Below are positions 31,900-40,158 of a DNA stretch of 64,000 bases, piece after piece. The number at the start of each line of letters is the position of its first letter. Positions within the stretch are counted from its first letter, which is position 1. Origin of the DNA: Dyella subtropica (GTDB lineage Bacteria > Pseudomonadota > Gammaproteobacteria > Xanthomonadales > Rhodanobacteraceae). A program made the position numbers and the translations under genes. The stretch is taken from NCBI RefSeq assembly GCF_026283965.1, contig NZ_JAPDPD010000003.1, positions 124,001 through 188,000 of the forward strand, read 5' to 3'. Below the pieces are notes generated by a model. It searched no databases. It had not been told where the DNA came from and worked only from the letters and a program-made list of their open reading frames with translations.

Positions 31900-32721
31900 T
31901 CAGTTGTTGACTGAAAGCACCAATTGCGGATCGGGGATGCTGGATGCATCGCGCTCTGTCGTGATCGGTGTCACCGCCGTGCCGACGGCGAAGAATTCGA
32001 TGATGTGCGGTTGCCAGTTGTGTGAGCCTTCGTGCAGGTCGACACCGACCACGCCTTCGGCCTGCGCCGTGATGGCTTCGTTCTGCATGCGCTCCATCGC
32101 AATCTCACGGGCGTCGTACAGGGCTTGCGAGAAATTGGTCAATTCAGTGTTGTTGCCGGCGTTGCCCAGCGACTTGAGGATGCCTTGGTGGGCGACGTGG
32201 TAGACGCACGAGCCCATGACCATTTCCAGCGGCCGGTAGCCGGCCTGCAGCAGCGTCCAGAAATCCTGACCGGAGAGGTCGGATGTGAAGGGCTGCCCCT
32301 TTGGCCCCTTGAAGCCCTGATGGCCTTGCGCGTGCACCACGCCAGTGCCGATTGCGATGAACTCCAGAATATTGCTATCCCATTCCATCCGCTTGACGGT
32401 GAGTTCGACGCCGACGATGCCGTCAGCGCTCATGCCCTTTGCCTCTTCCCGCATACGCGACATGGCCAGCTCGCGGGCGTGGTACATGGCCTGCGAAAGC
32501 ACGGTCATTTCCTGGTTCTGCCCCCATTTGGCGTATTGGATGCCCAGATGGTAGATACACGAACCTACGCACAAACCCACCGGCTCAAAGCCAGCCTTAC
32601 GTACCAACAGGAACTCGTTGACCGAAAAGTCGGAGGTGAAGATGCCGCCGGCCTGCCCCTGTCGACGCAGTCCCTTGAGACGCTCCAGGGCGAGCTGGGG
32701 AATAGTGCTGCCATCGCTCAT
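31900..32721 (-). CDS. Tandem YbjQ-domain protein 1
   Basis: 273 residues. Two repeats of the YbjQ-type domain (PF01906-like), about residues 25-130 and 145-250. Each has a pattern of gxxPlgmvmGScvYh, an Ala-rich helix with ArelAmsRMreEA, GadGIVGVel and a final hydrophobic strand iEFiAiGTaV. YbjQ proteins form pentameric rings and have been called heavy-metal-binding, but metal binding is not proven. The start overlaps the upstream gene by four bases (32718-32721). The location before pspA suggests a shared envelope-stress role. Confidence 0.85.
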   Translation of the reverse strand: MSDGSTIPQLALERLKGLRRQGQAGGIFTSDFSVNEFLLVRKAGFEPVGLCVGSCIYHLGIQYAKWGQNQEMTVLSQAMYHARELAMSRMREEAKGMSADGIVGVELTVKRMEWDSNILEFIAIGTGVVHAQGHQGFKGPKGQPFTSDLSGQDFWTLLQAGYRPLEMVMGSCVYHVAHQGILKSLGNAGNNTELTNFSQALYDAREIAMERMQNEAITAQAEGVVGVDLHEGSHNWQPHIIEFFAVGTAVTPITTERDASSIPDPQLVLSVNN

Positions 32722-33668
32722 ATAGAACCCTCTTCCTGATTGGTGTCATAAATGTTGTGGCTGGCGGGCCGGGCTTCGAGCAGCGGCGAGACGCCATCGC
32801 ACATGTCGACGACTGTGCGTATGCCATGCGATACGGAGCGATAACGTTCGCTGTCGATGACCGTGCCGATCACGATGTGTCGGCCCAGATAGCGGATGCT
32901 GTTGTTGTCTTCGACCTTGATCAGCTCGCCGAAGTGAGTGTGCGCCAGCGCGCCATTGCCCTGGCGCTTGGTGTCCAGGTGCAACTCGCGCAATGCGGCA
33001 CGGCGCACGCGCTCCCAGAAACCTCCCAATGCCACCAGCGGCTGATTCACCCAGCCGCCCTTCGCGTCGAGTATCTGCATGTTCGAATTGAGCCACTCAT
33101 AATGCGCGCCAATAGCGATGCCGACCGGCACGATGCCGGCTTCGAGCAGTCGGGCGAACTCGAGTGCGGAGACCGTGGATACCACGGGTTCCGGGTTTGG
33201 CGGCAGGCCATCGATTCGCACGGCGGTACCGATCACGGTGAAGTCCATGCTGTCGCCGACTTGGAGTTCGATCTTGCGCATGCGCACATCCACGATCGCA
33301 TTGGCGCCGGCGGCAACCGCCTCCATCTGCATGCGCTGCAAGGCCTGGTGCCACCCGGTCATGTGGCCGTTGGTCCAGGAGTAACCGAAGTGGTACCAGC
33401 AGGTGCCCGAGACCATTGCGATCGGGCGAATGCGGTGACTACGAGTAAGTGCGAGTTCGATGGGGCTCATCGTGGCGATCCACGGCAGTTTGCCCTTCGC
33501 TGCATCATTCAGTCGCTGTGTGACGAAGTGAGGCAACCGTCTGAGGTGCAGCGCTTCATCCCAGGCTTTTTCGCGCGCTTCGGCAGAACCGCCCGAATCG
33601 TTCTGGAGCCCTACCGGAGAAACTGGTGTGGCTTGCGTCGTTCCCTTGAACCGGTCAAACCAGGACAT
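32718..33668 (-). CDS. Tandem YbjQ-domain protein 2
   Basis: 316 residues. Starts MSWFDRFKG, followed by a linker and two YbjQ-like domains (about residues 65-155 and 165-280). The first has MVSGTCWYHFGYSW and ALQRMQMEAVAAGANAIVDVRM; the second, more divergent, has VGIAIGAHYEWLNSN and LGRHIVIGTVIDSERY. It is paralogous to the next gene and overlaps it by four bases, so the two are coupled and probably form a complex. A positively charged N-terminus might bind membrane or PspA (inference). Confidence 0.82.
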   Translation of the reverse strand: MSWFDRFKGTTQATPVSPVGLQNDSGGSAEAREKAWDEALHLRRLPHFVTQRLNDAAKGKLPWIATMSPIELALTRSHRIRPIAMVSGTCWYHFGYSWTNGHMTGWHQALQRMQMEAVAAGANAIVDVRMRKIELQVGDSMDFTVIGTAVRIDGLPPNPEPVVSTVSALEFARLLEAGIVPVGIAIGAHYEWLNSNMQILDAKGGWVNQPLVALGGFWERVRRAALRELHLDTKRQGNGALAHTHFGELIKVEDNNSIRYLGRHIVIGTVIDSERYRSVSHGIRTVVDMCDGVSPLLEARPASHNIYDTNQEEGSI

Positions 33669-33751
33669 CCAAACCTCCGGTATGGCATTGCGTCTTTAGA
33701 GCGCGGGCTTACACGCACGCGCGGCATCGCCGCTAGGCGGTGCGCAGATAG

Positions 33752-34141
33752 TCAGGACATCAGAAAGTCGTGCAGCACGTTTTGTGCCGAGCCGGCCTGC
33801 TCAGCCAGCGCCTGGATATCGCTGTTGAGTCCTCCAAGCCACTCCGGTACCTCCATGTGCTCAGTACTCAGAGTGACGCCACGCACGACCTTGCTGCGAT
33901 GCGCGGAAAGGCGGCTCTTTTGCAGTGCCAGCACGTAGATGTGGTTCTGCGCCTCGACCGTGACCTTAACCGCGTGGCTGATGCGGGAAAACAAGCCGTC
34001 CTTCTGGCGCTCGACGGTGACTCGGCCTGGAATGGCGCCCTCCAGGCGTACCGCGAAAGCTTCCATAAAAGCCTTGAGGTCGCCCTGGGCTTTCCGAAAC
34101 CAGGCAGCGCTCAAATCAAAGTCGTTCGGAATACCGCTCAA
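33752..34141 (-). CDS. Unknown protein heading the PspA/YbjQ operon
   Basis: 129 residues from a TTG start with GGGGGAG eight bases upstream; no in-frame ATG or GTG precedes with a suitable site, and the open frame further upstream is not coding-like. The sequence alternates helix and strand: DLSAAWFRKAQGDLKAFMEAFAVRLE (landmark), PGRVTVERQKDGLFSRISHAVKV, LQKSRLSAHRSKVVRGV, EVPEWLGGLNSDIQALAEQ. It resembles a small alpha+beta two-layer domain, soluble. I cannot name the family. It lies 83 bp before the YbjQ pair and probably begins the operon. Confidence 0.75.
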   Translation of the reverse strand: MSGIPNDFDLSAAWFRKAQGDLKAFMEAFAVRLEGAIPGRVTVERQKDGLFSRISHAVKVTVEAQNHIYVLALQKSRLSAHRSKVVRGVTLSTEHMEVPEWLGGLNSDIQALAEQAGSAQNVLHDFLMS

Positions 34142-34233
34142 AACCCAACTCCCCCTACCTTCAAGACACTTCCATGGCCCAACCGGTAGCGGCCCTCCAT
34201 GGTTCCCTGTACCCGTAGTACGAAAAAACTGGA

Positions 34234-34416
34234 TTAGCCTAGCATGCTGATCTCGACCGGCATTGAGAATTTCTGACCTATGCCGCCCACCGCTATGGTC
34301 ACCGGAGTTTTGCCGTGCGGCGCAAAGCTGCGGCCGGGCACATCGGTGTTCACTGCCTGGTTGTGGCTTTGACGCGTGATGCACAGAAGCGACCCTGTGG
34401 GTCCAGATTTCTCCAC
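34234..34416 (-). CDS. Possible small protein gene, GTG start
   Basis: 60 codons. The second half reads like coding sequence (NTDVPGRSFAPHGKTPVTIA, then VGGIGQKFSMPVEISMLG) with GC-rich third positions, while the first 20 codons are less convincing. No ribosome-binding site is obvious before the GTG. It may be a real small gene, or the 3' remnant of a larger lost gene. It is on the same strand as the PspA operon, 92 bp upstream of its first gene. Confidence 0.35.
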   Translation of the reverse strand: MEKSGPTGSLLCITRQSHNQAVNTDVPGRSFAPHGKTPVTIAVGGIGQKFSMPVEISMLG

Positions 34417-34503
34417 GGCGCTGTAATTGGGTTACTAGCCTAGACCTGGGTTTAGTCACTGCAAATCAATGAGTTAAATAAAATTTGACGCCATTGGCAG
34501 GCC

Positions 34504-34650
34504 CTATGCATTGCTTCCCGCGCCCCCGGCGCTGCTACTGACGCTGACGTAGTTAAAGAAAGTGACGTCGAAGACGATCTTATGCGTATGGATAGTGATC
34601 GCCGACAAAACCGGCAGGTGATGGGCCTCCCGGGGGTTGTAAAATTTCAT
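34504..34650 (-). CDS. Possible 48-residue small protein
   Basis: An ATG frame too short for usual gene calling: MKFYNPREAHHLPVLSAIT followed by IHTHKIVFDVTFFNYVSV and a Ser/Gly/Ala tail ending SSSAGGAGSNA. Third positions are mostly G or C although the flanks are AT-rich, which supports coding. Histidine and aromatic residues are unusually frequent, and the glycine-serine tail is reminiscent of peptide precursors. No modification enzyme is nearby. No Shine-Dalgarno sequence is visible, so translation may be leaderless. Confidence 0.45.
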   Translation of the reverse strand: MKFYNPREAHHLPVLSAITIHTHKIVFDVTFFNYVSVSSSAGGAGSNA

Positions 34651-34755
34651 AAGTTGACGGTTAAATCACGGTTAATCCAAACGGCAGTCGGCGGATGTAA
34701 GCTCCATTTCCGCTCGATGTTAAGAAACAATCAATAACTCGCTGTTTTTATTGCC

Positions 34756-35214
34756 ATGACTACCCTGGTTCTTACCACTGCTCTGCTCTTGCTTGCTTTG
34801 TTCGCAAGTGCCATCAAGCGTGTGCCCGTAGGTCAGGTCATCAGCGTGTATCGCCATGGCAAGCCGCGTCGCCTTCTGCAGCCCGGTACTCATCTCGTAC
34901 TGCCTGGGTTGGATCGCGTCGGGCACCGCATCGACCTTGCTGGTCAGGTGCTGCGTTTTCAGGAGCTGCTGGGCAATGCGCATGACGTGCGCGGCACCGT
35001 GTACTGGCAAGTGCTGGAGCCGGAGCGTGCCGACGCCGTCATCGAGCAGGCCGACCAATTGATCCGCGGCGGCGCGCTGGCTGCGTTGCGCGAGGAGCCC
35101 GAGGTCATCAGCGCCGATCGCCGCGATCTCGGTACACGCCTCAAACAGGCCATGAACCAGGCCTTGCGCGAGCGCGGCATGATGGTGACGCGGGTGGAAC
35201 TGGACTTCGCCTGA
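34756..35214 (+). CDS. Minimal SPFH/Band-7 membrane protein
   Basis: 152 residues. One N-terminal membrane helix (TLVLTTALLLLALFASAI) and then a Band-7 core: KRVPVGQVISVYRHGKPRRLLQPGTHLVLP in parts, DLAGQVLRF, DVRGTVYWQVLEPERADAVI, and a C-terminal RDLGTRLKQAMNQALRERGMMVTRVEL. Ordinary stomatin or flotillin proteins are about twice this size with a coiled coil; this one ends at the SPFH fold. SPFH proteins act as membrane scaffolds and are repeatedly linked to PspA. It faces the PspA operon divergently across about 600 bp. Confidence 0.75.
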   Translation: MTTLVLTTALLLLALFASAIKRVPVGQVISVYRHGKPRRLLQPGTHLVLPGLDRVGHRIDLAGQVLRFQELLGNAHDVRGTVYWQVLEPERADAVIEQADQLIRGGALAALREEPEVISADRRDLGTRLKQAMNQALRERGMMVTRVELDFA

Positions 35215-35276
35215 GCTTGAACCATTCGCGAGGCCGCCCTAGAGCGACCGCGACCCAGGGGAACTTGAGAGCCTTG

Positions 35277-35300
35277 AAACCCGCTTCGGCGGGTTTTTCT
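35277..35300 (+). terminator. Intrinsic terminator after the SPFH gene
   Basis: AAACCCGC, loop TTCG, GCGGGTTT followed by TTCTTC; classic stem and T-run. Confidence 0.92.
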
Positions 35301-35372
35301 TCGTGCCTTGCTGGTATCGAAGCGCTTGCGCCCGGATACTGCCGCCCTTTCGCTTCGCCTACAGGATTCGCT

Positions 35373-36002
35373 ATGACTGCCCGGGACGCTTTGCAAACCC
35401 AGCTGGAACGGGGCATCGCCGCGCTCGGCCTGAATCTGCCCGAAGGCGCCGTGGCGCGCTTGCTCGACTACCAGGCGCTGCTCGAGCGGTGGAACGCGGC
35501 CTACAACCTCACTGCCATCCGCGACCCAGCGGAAATGATCACCCGCCATCTGCTCGATTCGCTGGCGATCCTGCCTTACGTGCGGGGCGAAACCCTGGCC
35601 GACCTGGGCACGGGCCCCGGCCTGCCCGGCATCCCGCTGGCGATCGCCGCACCCGGACGGCAGATTTTGCTGGTCGATTCCAATGGCAAAAAGGTGCGTT
35701 TCCTGCGTGAGGCGATTCGCGCACTGAAACTCGAAGGCGTGCGCGCCGTGCAGTCGCGGGTGGAGGATGTGGAAGGCCAGTTCGACTGCATCACAGCTCG
35801 CGCCTTCGCCAGCCTGGAAGATATGTTGGGCTGGGGCGGACATTTGCTGGCTCCCGAAGGCATCTGGCTGGCCATGAAGGGCAAGCAACCCGAGGACGAA
35901 TTGCCGGGCGTGCCTGCCGGTTTCGCGGTGCGCGGGATGCACGTGCTAGCCGTTCCGGGACTCGATGCGGAGCGCCATCTTGTTGTGCTTGGCAGGGTTT
36001 AG
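35373..36002 (+). CDS. rsmG: 16S rRNA (guanine-527-N7)-methyltransferase
   Basis: 209 residues. SAM-dependent methylation of G527 of 16S rRNA. Motif I is LADLGTGPGLPGIPLAI, RHLLDSLA lies before it, and ITARAFASLEDML after. The ATG at 35373 has AGGA just upstream; the open frame extends 52 codons further, through the preceding terminator, and is not used. rsmG directly before parAB is the conserved arrangement near many bacterial replication origins. Confidence 0.95.
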   Translation: MTARDALQTQLERGIAALGLNLPEGAVARLLDYQALLERWNAAYNLTAIRDPAEMITRHLLDSLAILPYVRGETLADLGTGPGLPGIPLAIAAPGRQILLVDSNGKKVRFLREAIRALKLEGVRAVQSRVEDVEGQFDCITARAFASLEDMLGWGGHLLAPEGIWLAMKGKQPEDELPGVPAGFAVRGMHVLAVPGLDAERHLVVLGRV

Positions 36003-36071
36003 AACCTGTCGGCTCCTGGAACCGATGGTAATCTAGCCCCCTTTTCCCACGTTCACGGCATCGACGACACC

Positions 36072-36929
36072 ATGGCCCGCATCATCGCTGTCGCCAACCA
36101 GAAGGGCGGCGTCGGCAAGACCACCACCGCTGTCAACCTCGCTGCGGCGCTCGCTGCGGCGAAGCGCAAGGTGTTGCTGGTCGACCTCGACCCGCAGGGC
36201 AACGCGACCATGGCGTCCGGCGTGGACAAGCGCGAAGCCAAGCCCAACGGCTGCGAAGTGCTGCTGGACGAGGCGCCGATCGAGAAAGCCATCGTCACCA
36301 CCGAGGCGCATTTCGATCTGCTGCCGGGCAATGGCGACCTCACCGCCGCCGAACTCAAGCTGATGGACGCCATCGCGCGCGAAATGCGGCTCAAGGAGCA
36401 GCTGGCGAAGGTCAGGGACAAGTACCACACCATCCTGATCGACTGCCCGCCCACCTTGCACCTGCTCACGCTCAATGCGCTGACGGCGGCGGATGGCCTG
36501 CTGATTCCGGTGCAGTGCGAATACTTCGCGCTCGAAGGCCTTTCCAGTCTGCTGGACACCGTGAAGGCAGTGCGCCAACGGCTGAATCCGCAGCTGGAGA
36601 TCGAAGGTCTGCTGCGCACCATGTACGACGTGCGCAACAACCTTGGCAACGAAGTCTCGGCACAGCTCACCCAGCATTTCGGCGACAAGGTGCTGCGCTC
36701 CATCATTCCGCGCAACGTGCGGTTGGCCGAAGCGCCCAGCCACGGTCAGCCGATTCATCTGTACGACCGCAGCTCACGCGGCGCTATTGCTTACATCGGC
36801 CTCGCCGGCGAAATCATTCGTCGCGAACGCGGTATGGCCGCGGCCAGCGCAAACGAAGTGGTGACAGTGCCACTGCACGACGATAGCGAGGCGGTGCTCG
36901 ACGCCGCCGTCGACATTCACCAGGAGTAA
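36072..36929 (+). CDS. parA: Chromosome-partitioning ATPase ParA (Soj)
   Basis: 285 residues. Deviant Walker A KGGVGKTTTAVNLAAALA near residue 10, Walker A' VDLDPQGNAT and Walker B LIDCPPTLHLLT. ParA forms ATP-dependent gradients on the nucleoid that move ParB-parS complexes to the poles. It is two bases from parB and follows rsmG by 69 bp. The C-terminal region carries a short extension (VPLHDDSEAVLDAAVD). Confidence 0.96.
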   Translation: MARIIAVANQKGGVGKTTTAVNLAAALAAAKRKVLLVDLDPQGNATMASGVDKREAKPNGCEVLLDEAPIEKAIVTTEAHFDLLPGNGDLTAAELKLMDAIAREMRLKEQLAKVRDKYHTILIDCPPTLHLLTLNALTAADGLLIPVQCEYFALEGLSSLLDTVKAVRQRLNPQLEIEGLLRTMYDVRNNLGNEVSAQLTQHFGDKVLRSIIPRNVRLAEAPSHGQPIHLYDRSSRGAIAYIGLAGEIIRRERGMAAASANEVVTVPLHDDSEAVLDAAVDIHQE

Positions 36930-36931
36930 GC

Positions 36932-37801
36932 ATGGCCGCTGCGAAGAAACGAGGGCTCGGACGCGGGCTCGATGCCCTGTTAGGCGGCGACGGCGATGGC
37001 ATGCCTTCGGTGATCGAACAGGAAGGCGAATTGCGCACCCTGCCGATTCAGTACATCCAGCCTGGCAAGTACCAGCCGCGTCGTCACTGGAACGACGAGG
37101 CCCTCGACGAACTGGCCGCATCGATCAAAGCCCAGGGCCTGATCCAGCCGGTAGTCGTGCGCGCCATCGGCAAGAACAGCTATGAGCTGATCGCCGGCGA
37201 ACGCCGCTGGCGCGCTGCCCAGCGCGCCCAGCTCAGCGAACTGCCGGCTTTGGTGAAGGACGTGCCGGAAGTCGCCGTGCCGGCGATGGCGTTGATCGAG
37301 AACATCCAGCGTCAGGACCTCACCCCGCTGGAAGAAGCCGACGCGCTCAAGCGCCTGATCGACGATTTCGACCTGACCCATCAGCAAGCTGCCGATGCGG
37401 TCGGCCGCTCGCGCGCCGCCGTGTCCAACATGCTGCGCCTTACCGAGTTGCCCAACTCCATCAAGAAGCTGCTGGACGAAAGCAAGCTGGAAATGGGCCA
37501 TGCCCGCTGCCTGCTCACCCTGCCCGAGCGCGATGCCGAAAGCCTGGCGCTGGAAGCGGCGCGCCATGGCTGGAGCGTGCGCGAGCTGGAAGAAGCCGCG
37601 CGCCGCGCGCAGACCGCGCCCAAGGGCAAGGCCAAGAGCACGCCCGCGCGGGATCCCAACGTGGCCGACCTGGAGCGACAGCTGGCTGAGCGCTTCGCCA
37701 CCCGCGTCGAACTGGCGCAGGGTCGCGGTGGCCGCGGCAAGCTGGTGATCCATTACCACAGCAACGACGAGCTGGAAGGCATCCTCGGCAAGATTCGTTG
37801 A
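36932..37801 (+). CDS. parB: Chromosome-partitioning CTPase ParB (Spo0J)
   Basis: 289 residues. Starts with the conserved GLGRGLDALLGG. The CTP-binding ParB domain includes PGKYQPRRHW, GLIQPVVVR and the GERRWRA motif, followed by an HTH (HQQAADAVGRSRAAVSNMLRL) that binds parS and a C-terminal dimerisation domain. ParB loads at parS, spreads and recruits SMC. I found no convincing parS palindrome in this window. Confidence 0.96.
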   Translation: MAAAKKRGLGRGLDALLGGDGDGMPSVIEQEGELRTLPIQYIQPGKYQPRRHWNDEALDELAASIKAQGLIQPVVVRAIGKNSYELIAGERRWRAAQRAQLSELPALVKDVPEVAVPAMALIENIQRQDLTPLEEADALKRLIDDFDLTHQQAADAVGRSRAAVSNMLRLTELPNSIKKLLDESKLEMGHARCLLTLPERDAESLALEAARHGWSVRELEEAARRAQTAPKGKAKSTPARDPNVADLERQLAERFATRVELAQGRGGRGKLVIHYHSNDELEGILGKIR

Positions 37802-37924
37802 TGTAAGGGCTGCGTTTACGCGGCCCGCTTGCCTGACGCGATTCAGCCCGAGAGCCTGCTTATGGCACTAGAATGCGTCGCCTCGCGCCGCAAGGCGCAT
37901 CCGATTCCGAGAAAGGCTGCCCCC

Positions 37925-38641
37925 ATGCCGCAACTGTCTGTCGTCGTGCCGGTGTTCAACGAACGCGACAACATTCCCCCGCTACTCGCCGAGATCGCCG
38001 CCGCGCTGCGTGGCAAAGTCGAGTTCGAGATCGTCTATGTGGACGACGATTCCAGCGACGACAGTGTGGCGGTACTGGCAGCCGAGAAGGCCACCTACCC
38101 GGAGCTGCGCATCGTGCGCCACCTGACCCGCAGCGGTCAGAGCACGGCGGTGTGGAACGGCGTGCGCGCCGCGAAATCGCCATGGATCGCCACGCTCGAC
38201 GGTGACGGTCAGAATGATCCGGCCGACATCCCGAAGCTGCTTGCCGCACGCGCCGCCGCTGCGGAAGAAGTGCGTCTGTTCGCCGGCTGGCGTACCACGC
38301 GCCGCGACAGTTTCAACAAACGCATCTCCTCCAAGATCGCCAATGCGGTGCGTTCGCGCATGCTCAGGGACGCCACGCCGGATACCGGCTGCGGCCTCAA
38401 ACTGTTCGAGCGCGACGTATTCCTGCGCCTGCCCTACTTCGACCACATGCATCGCTACCTGCCGGCCTTGGTCAAGCGTGCCGGTTTCCAGAGCCAGAGC
38501 GTGCCGGTGGGGCATCGTCCGCGCACCGCGGGTACCTCCAAGTACGGCATGCTCGACCGCCTGTGGGTGGGCATTGCCGACCTGCGTGGCGTGGCCTGGC
38601 TGATGCGCCGGGGCAAGGTGACGCGCGTCGAGGAACTCTGA
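37925..38641 (+). CDS. Family 2 glycosyltransferase, polyprenyl-phosphate mannose synthase-like
   Basis: 238 residues with a single GT-A domain and no membrane helices. SVVVPVFNERDNIPPLLAE, VYVDDDSSDDS and DGDGQNDPADIPKL (DxD metal site) match the dolichol-phosphate-mannose synthase-like branch that transfers sugars from nucleotide donors to lipid phosphates. The C-terminal RGVAWLMRRGKVTRVEEL is typical of soluble members. Start chosen at MPQLSVVV; an upstream extension of 32 residues is not family-like. A -10-like TAGAAT lies at about 37869. No partner flippase or transferase is adjacent. Confidence 0.85.
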   Translation: MPQLSVVVPVFNERDNIPPLLAEIAAALRGKVEFEIVYVDDDSSDDSVAVLAAEKATYPELRIVRHLTRSGQSTAVWNGVRAAKSPWIATLDGDGQNDPADIPKLLAARAAAAEEVRLFAGWRTTRRDSFNKRISSKIANAVRSRMLRDATPDTGCGLKLFERDVFLRLPYFDHMHRYLPALVKRAGFQSQSVPVGHRPRTAGTSKYGMLDRLWVGIADLRGVAWLMRRGKVTRVEEL

Positions 38642-38725
38642 CGGCGCTTCTGCCGCTCGCGTTGTCGCGTCCTATGCGTGCCGGGCGTATGCTCCTAGGT
38701 CGCTGCCAGCGAGTGGGTGCTTCCC

Positions 38726-39094
38726 ATGAGCATTGCCGTCAAACGCGTCTACGAACCCGCCGCCGAGGTGGATGGCCACCGTGTGCTGGTGGATCGGTTG
38801 TGGCCACGCGGCTTGAAGAAGGATGCCGCCGCCTTGGATGCATGGGCCAAGGAAGTGGCCCCGTCACCAGCGCTGCGACGCTGGTTCGGACACGACCCGA
38901 CGCGCTGGGATGCTTTCCGCCACCGCTACGCCAGCGAGCTGGACGCCAAGGTTGAGTATTGGCGCCCGCTGGCCGAACAGGCCGCGCGCCATCACATCAC
39001 TTTGCTGTTCGGCGCGCACGATGAGGAGCACAACAACGCTGTCGCGTTGAAGGCCTATCTGGAGGCCTGGCTCAAGGGGCATGGCCCTCAATAA
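38726..39094 (+). CDS. DUF488 family protein (YeaO-like)
   Basis: 122 residues. IAVKRVYEPAAEVDGHRVLVDRLWPRGLKK (landmarks KRVYEP, VLVDRLWPRG) and the C-terminal LLFGAHDEEHNNAV are hallmarks of the short DUF488 group whose biochemical role is unknown. I use the ATG at 38726, three codons inside a GTG that has no better signal. Its last seven bases overlap the convergent patatin gene. Confidence 0.88.
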   Translation: MSIAVKRVYEPAAEVDGHRVLVDRLWPRGLKKDAAALDAWAKEVAPSPALRRWFGHDPTRWDAFRHRYASELDAKVEYWRPLAEQAARHHITLLFGAHDEEHNNAVALKAYLEAWLKGHGPQ

Positions 39095-40035
39095 TGGGGT
39101 GGCTTCCATGCGGTCAGCACTTCGCATGCGCGTGCGCGACCCAGCTCGATCAGTTCGCGTGCACGGTAGAACTCGTAAGCCGTGGAAATATTGCGCGGCA
39201 GCTGGATCAGCAGATCCGGCGCGTACGCCGCCAGGCGCAGGCGCGCCAGGTTCGCTTGCATCAGATCCATCGACTGGGTCAGCAGATCCAGCATGCCCGG
39301 GTCACGCGGCTTGGGTTCCACTTCCTTGGTTTCGCCATGAGGTATCAGCCGGCCGATGAATTCGCCGATGCGCCGACGATAGCCGTTGTAGGCATCCGCG
39401 CTTTGGTCGCCTGGCACGTCGGGCGTCATCGCTTCGATGGCGCCGTCCACGCTCACTGCGAACAAGTAATCGGCCGGCTCGCGGATCAACGGCGTGACCG
39501 GCACCGGATTGAGCAGGCCGCCGTCGACCAGTCTGCGCCCGTCGAGATTCTGCGGGCGGAACACCGTGGGTATGGCGATGGAGGCGCGGATCGCATCGAA
39601 CAGCGAGCCGCGAGTGAGCCACACCTCGCGCTCGCGATCGAGATCGGTCGCCACCGCCGTGTAGGCCAGCGGAAGATCTTCGATCTGTGCATCGCCGACC
39701 AACTCGCGCATCGTCTCGATGATGCGCTCGCCCTTGATCAGGCCGCCGCCGGAGAAGGTCCAGTCGACCAGCTTCAATACATCCATCTTGGCCAGCGCAG
39801 ACACCCAATCGCGATAGGCGTCCAGTTTGCCCGTGGCATAGATGCCACCGATCAGTGCCCCCATCGAGGTGCCGGCGATGGCAACGATGCGATAGCCCTG
39901 CCGCTCGATCTCCTCGATCGCGCCGATGTGCGCCAGCCCCTTTGCGCCACCACCACCTAGCGCGAGCGCTACCGTGGGCTTGCGTGGAACAGGGGAAGGT
40001 GAAGCGCTGGACTCGGCGATGTCGGTATCACTCAT
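39088..40035 (-). CDS. Patatin-like phospholipase (RssA-like)
   Basis: 315 residues, a single patatin domain without the cNMP-binding part found in the paralogue at 23603. Oxyanion loop GGGGAKGLAHIGAI, nucleophile in GTSMGALIGG, catalytic Asp in LVDGGLLNPVP. A C-terminal helical region (residues 230-315) follows. These enzymes hydrolyse phospholipid acyl esters; the cellular substrate is unknown. It converges with the DUF488 gene and overlaps it by seven bases. Confidence 0.9.
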   Translation of the reverse strand: MSDTDIAESSASPSPVPRKPTVALALGGGGAKGLAHIGAIEEIERQGYRIVAIAGTSMGALIGGIYATGKLDAYRDWVSALAKMDVLKLVDWTFSGGGLIKGERIIETMRELVGDAQIEDLPLAYTAVATDLDREREVWLTRGSLFDAIRASIAIPTVFRPQNLDGRRLVDGGLLNPVPVTPLIREPADYLFAVSVDGAIEAMTPDVPGDQSADAYNGYRRRIGEFIGRLIPHGETKEVEPKPRDPGMLDLLTQSMDLMQANLARLRLAAYAPDLLIQLPRNISTAYEFYRARELIELGRARACEVLTAWKPPHY

Positions 40036-40158
40036 GGGAGAACCGCGCGAAAGCTGGATCGAACTAGCCTCCGCGCAGCCGCGCAGCTTTGCAAGGTTCG
40101 AGATACTCCAGGGCTGACCGCATAAAACGACGCCGGCCTATCCATCCGCAGGCGAACC

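Noticed and set aside
33752-34459. A 235-residue version of the lead protein of the PspA operon
   Set aside because: The first 106 residues are basic, low in structure and without ribosome-binding site; a TTG start with GGGGGAG explains the conserved-looking part.
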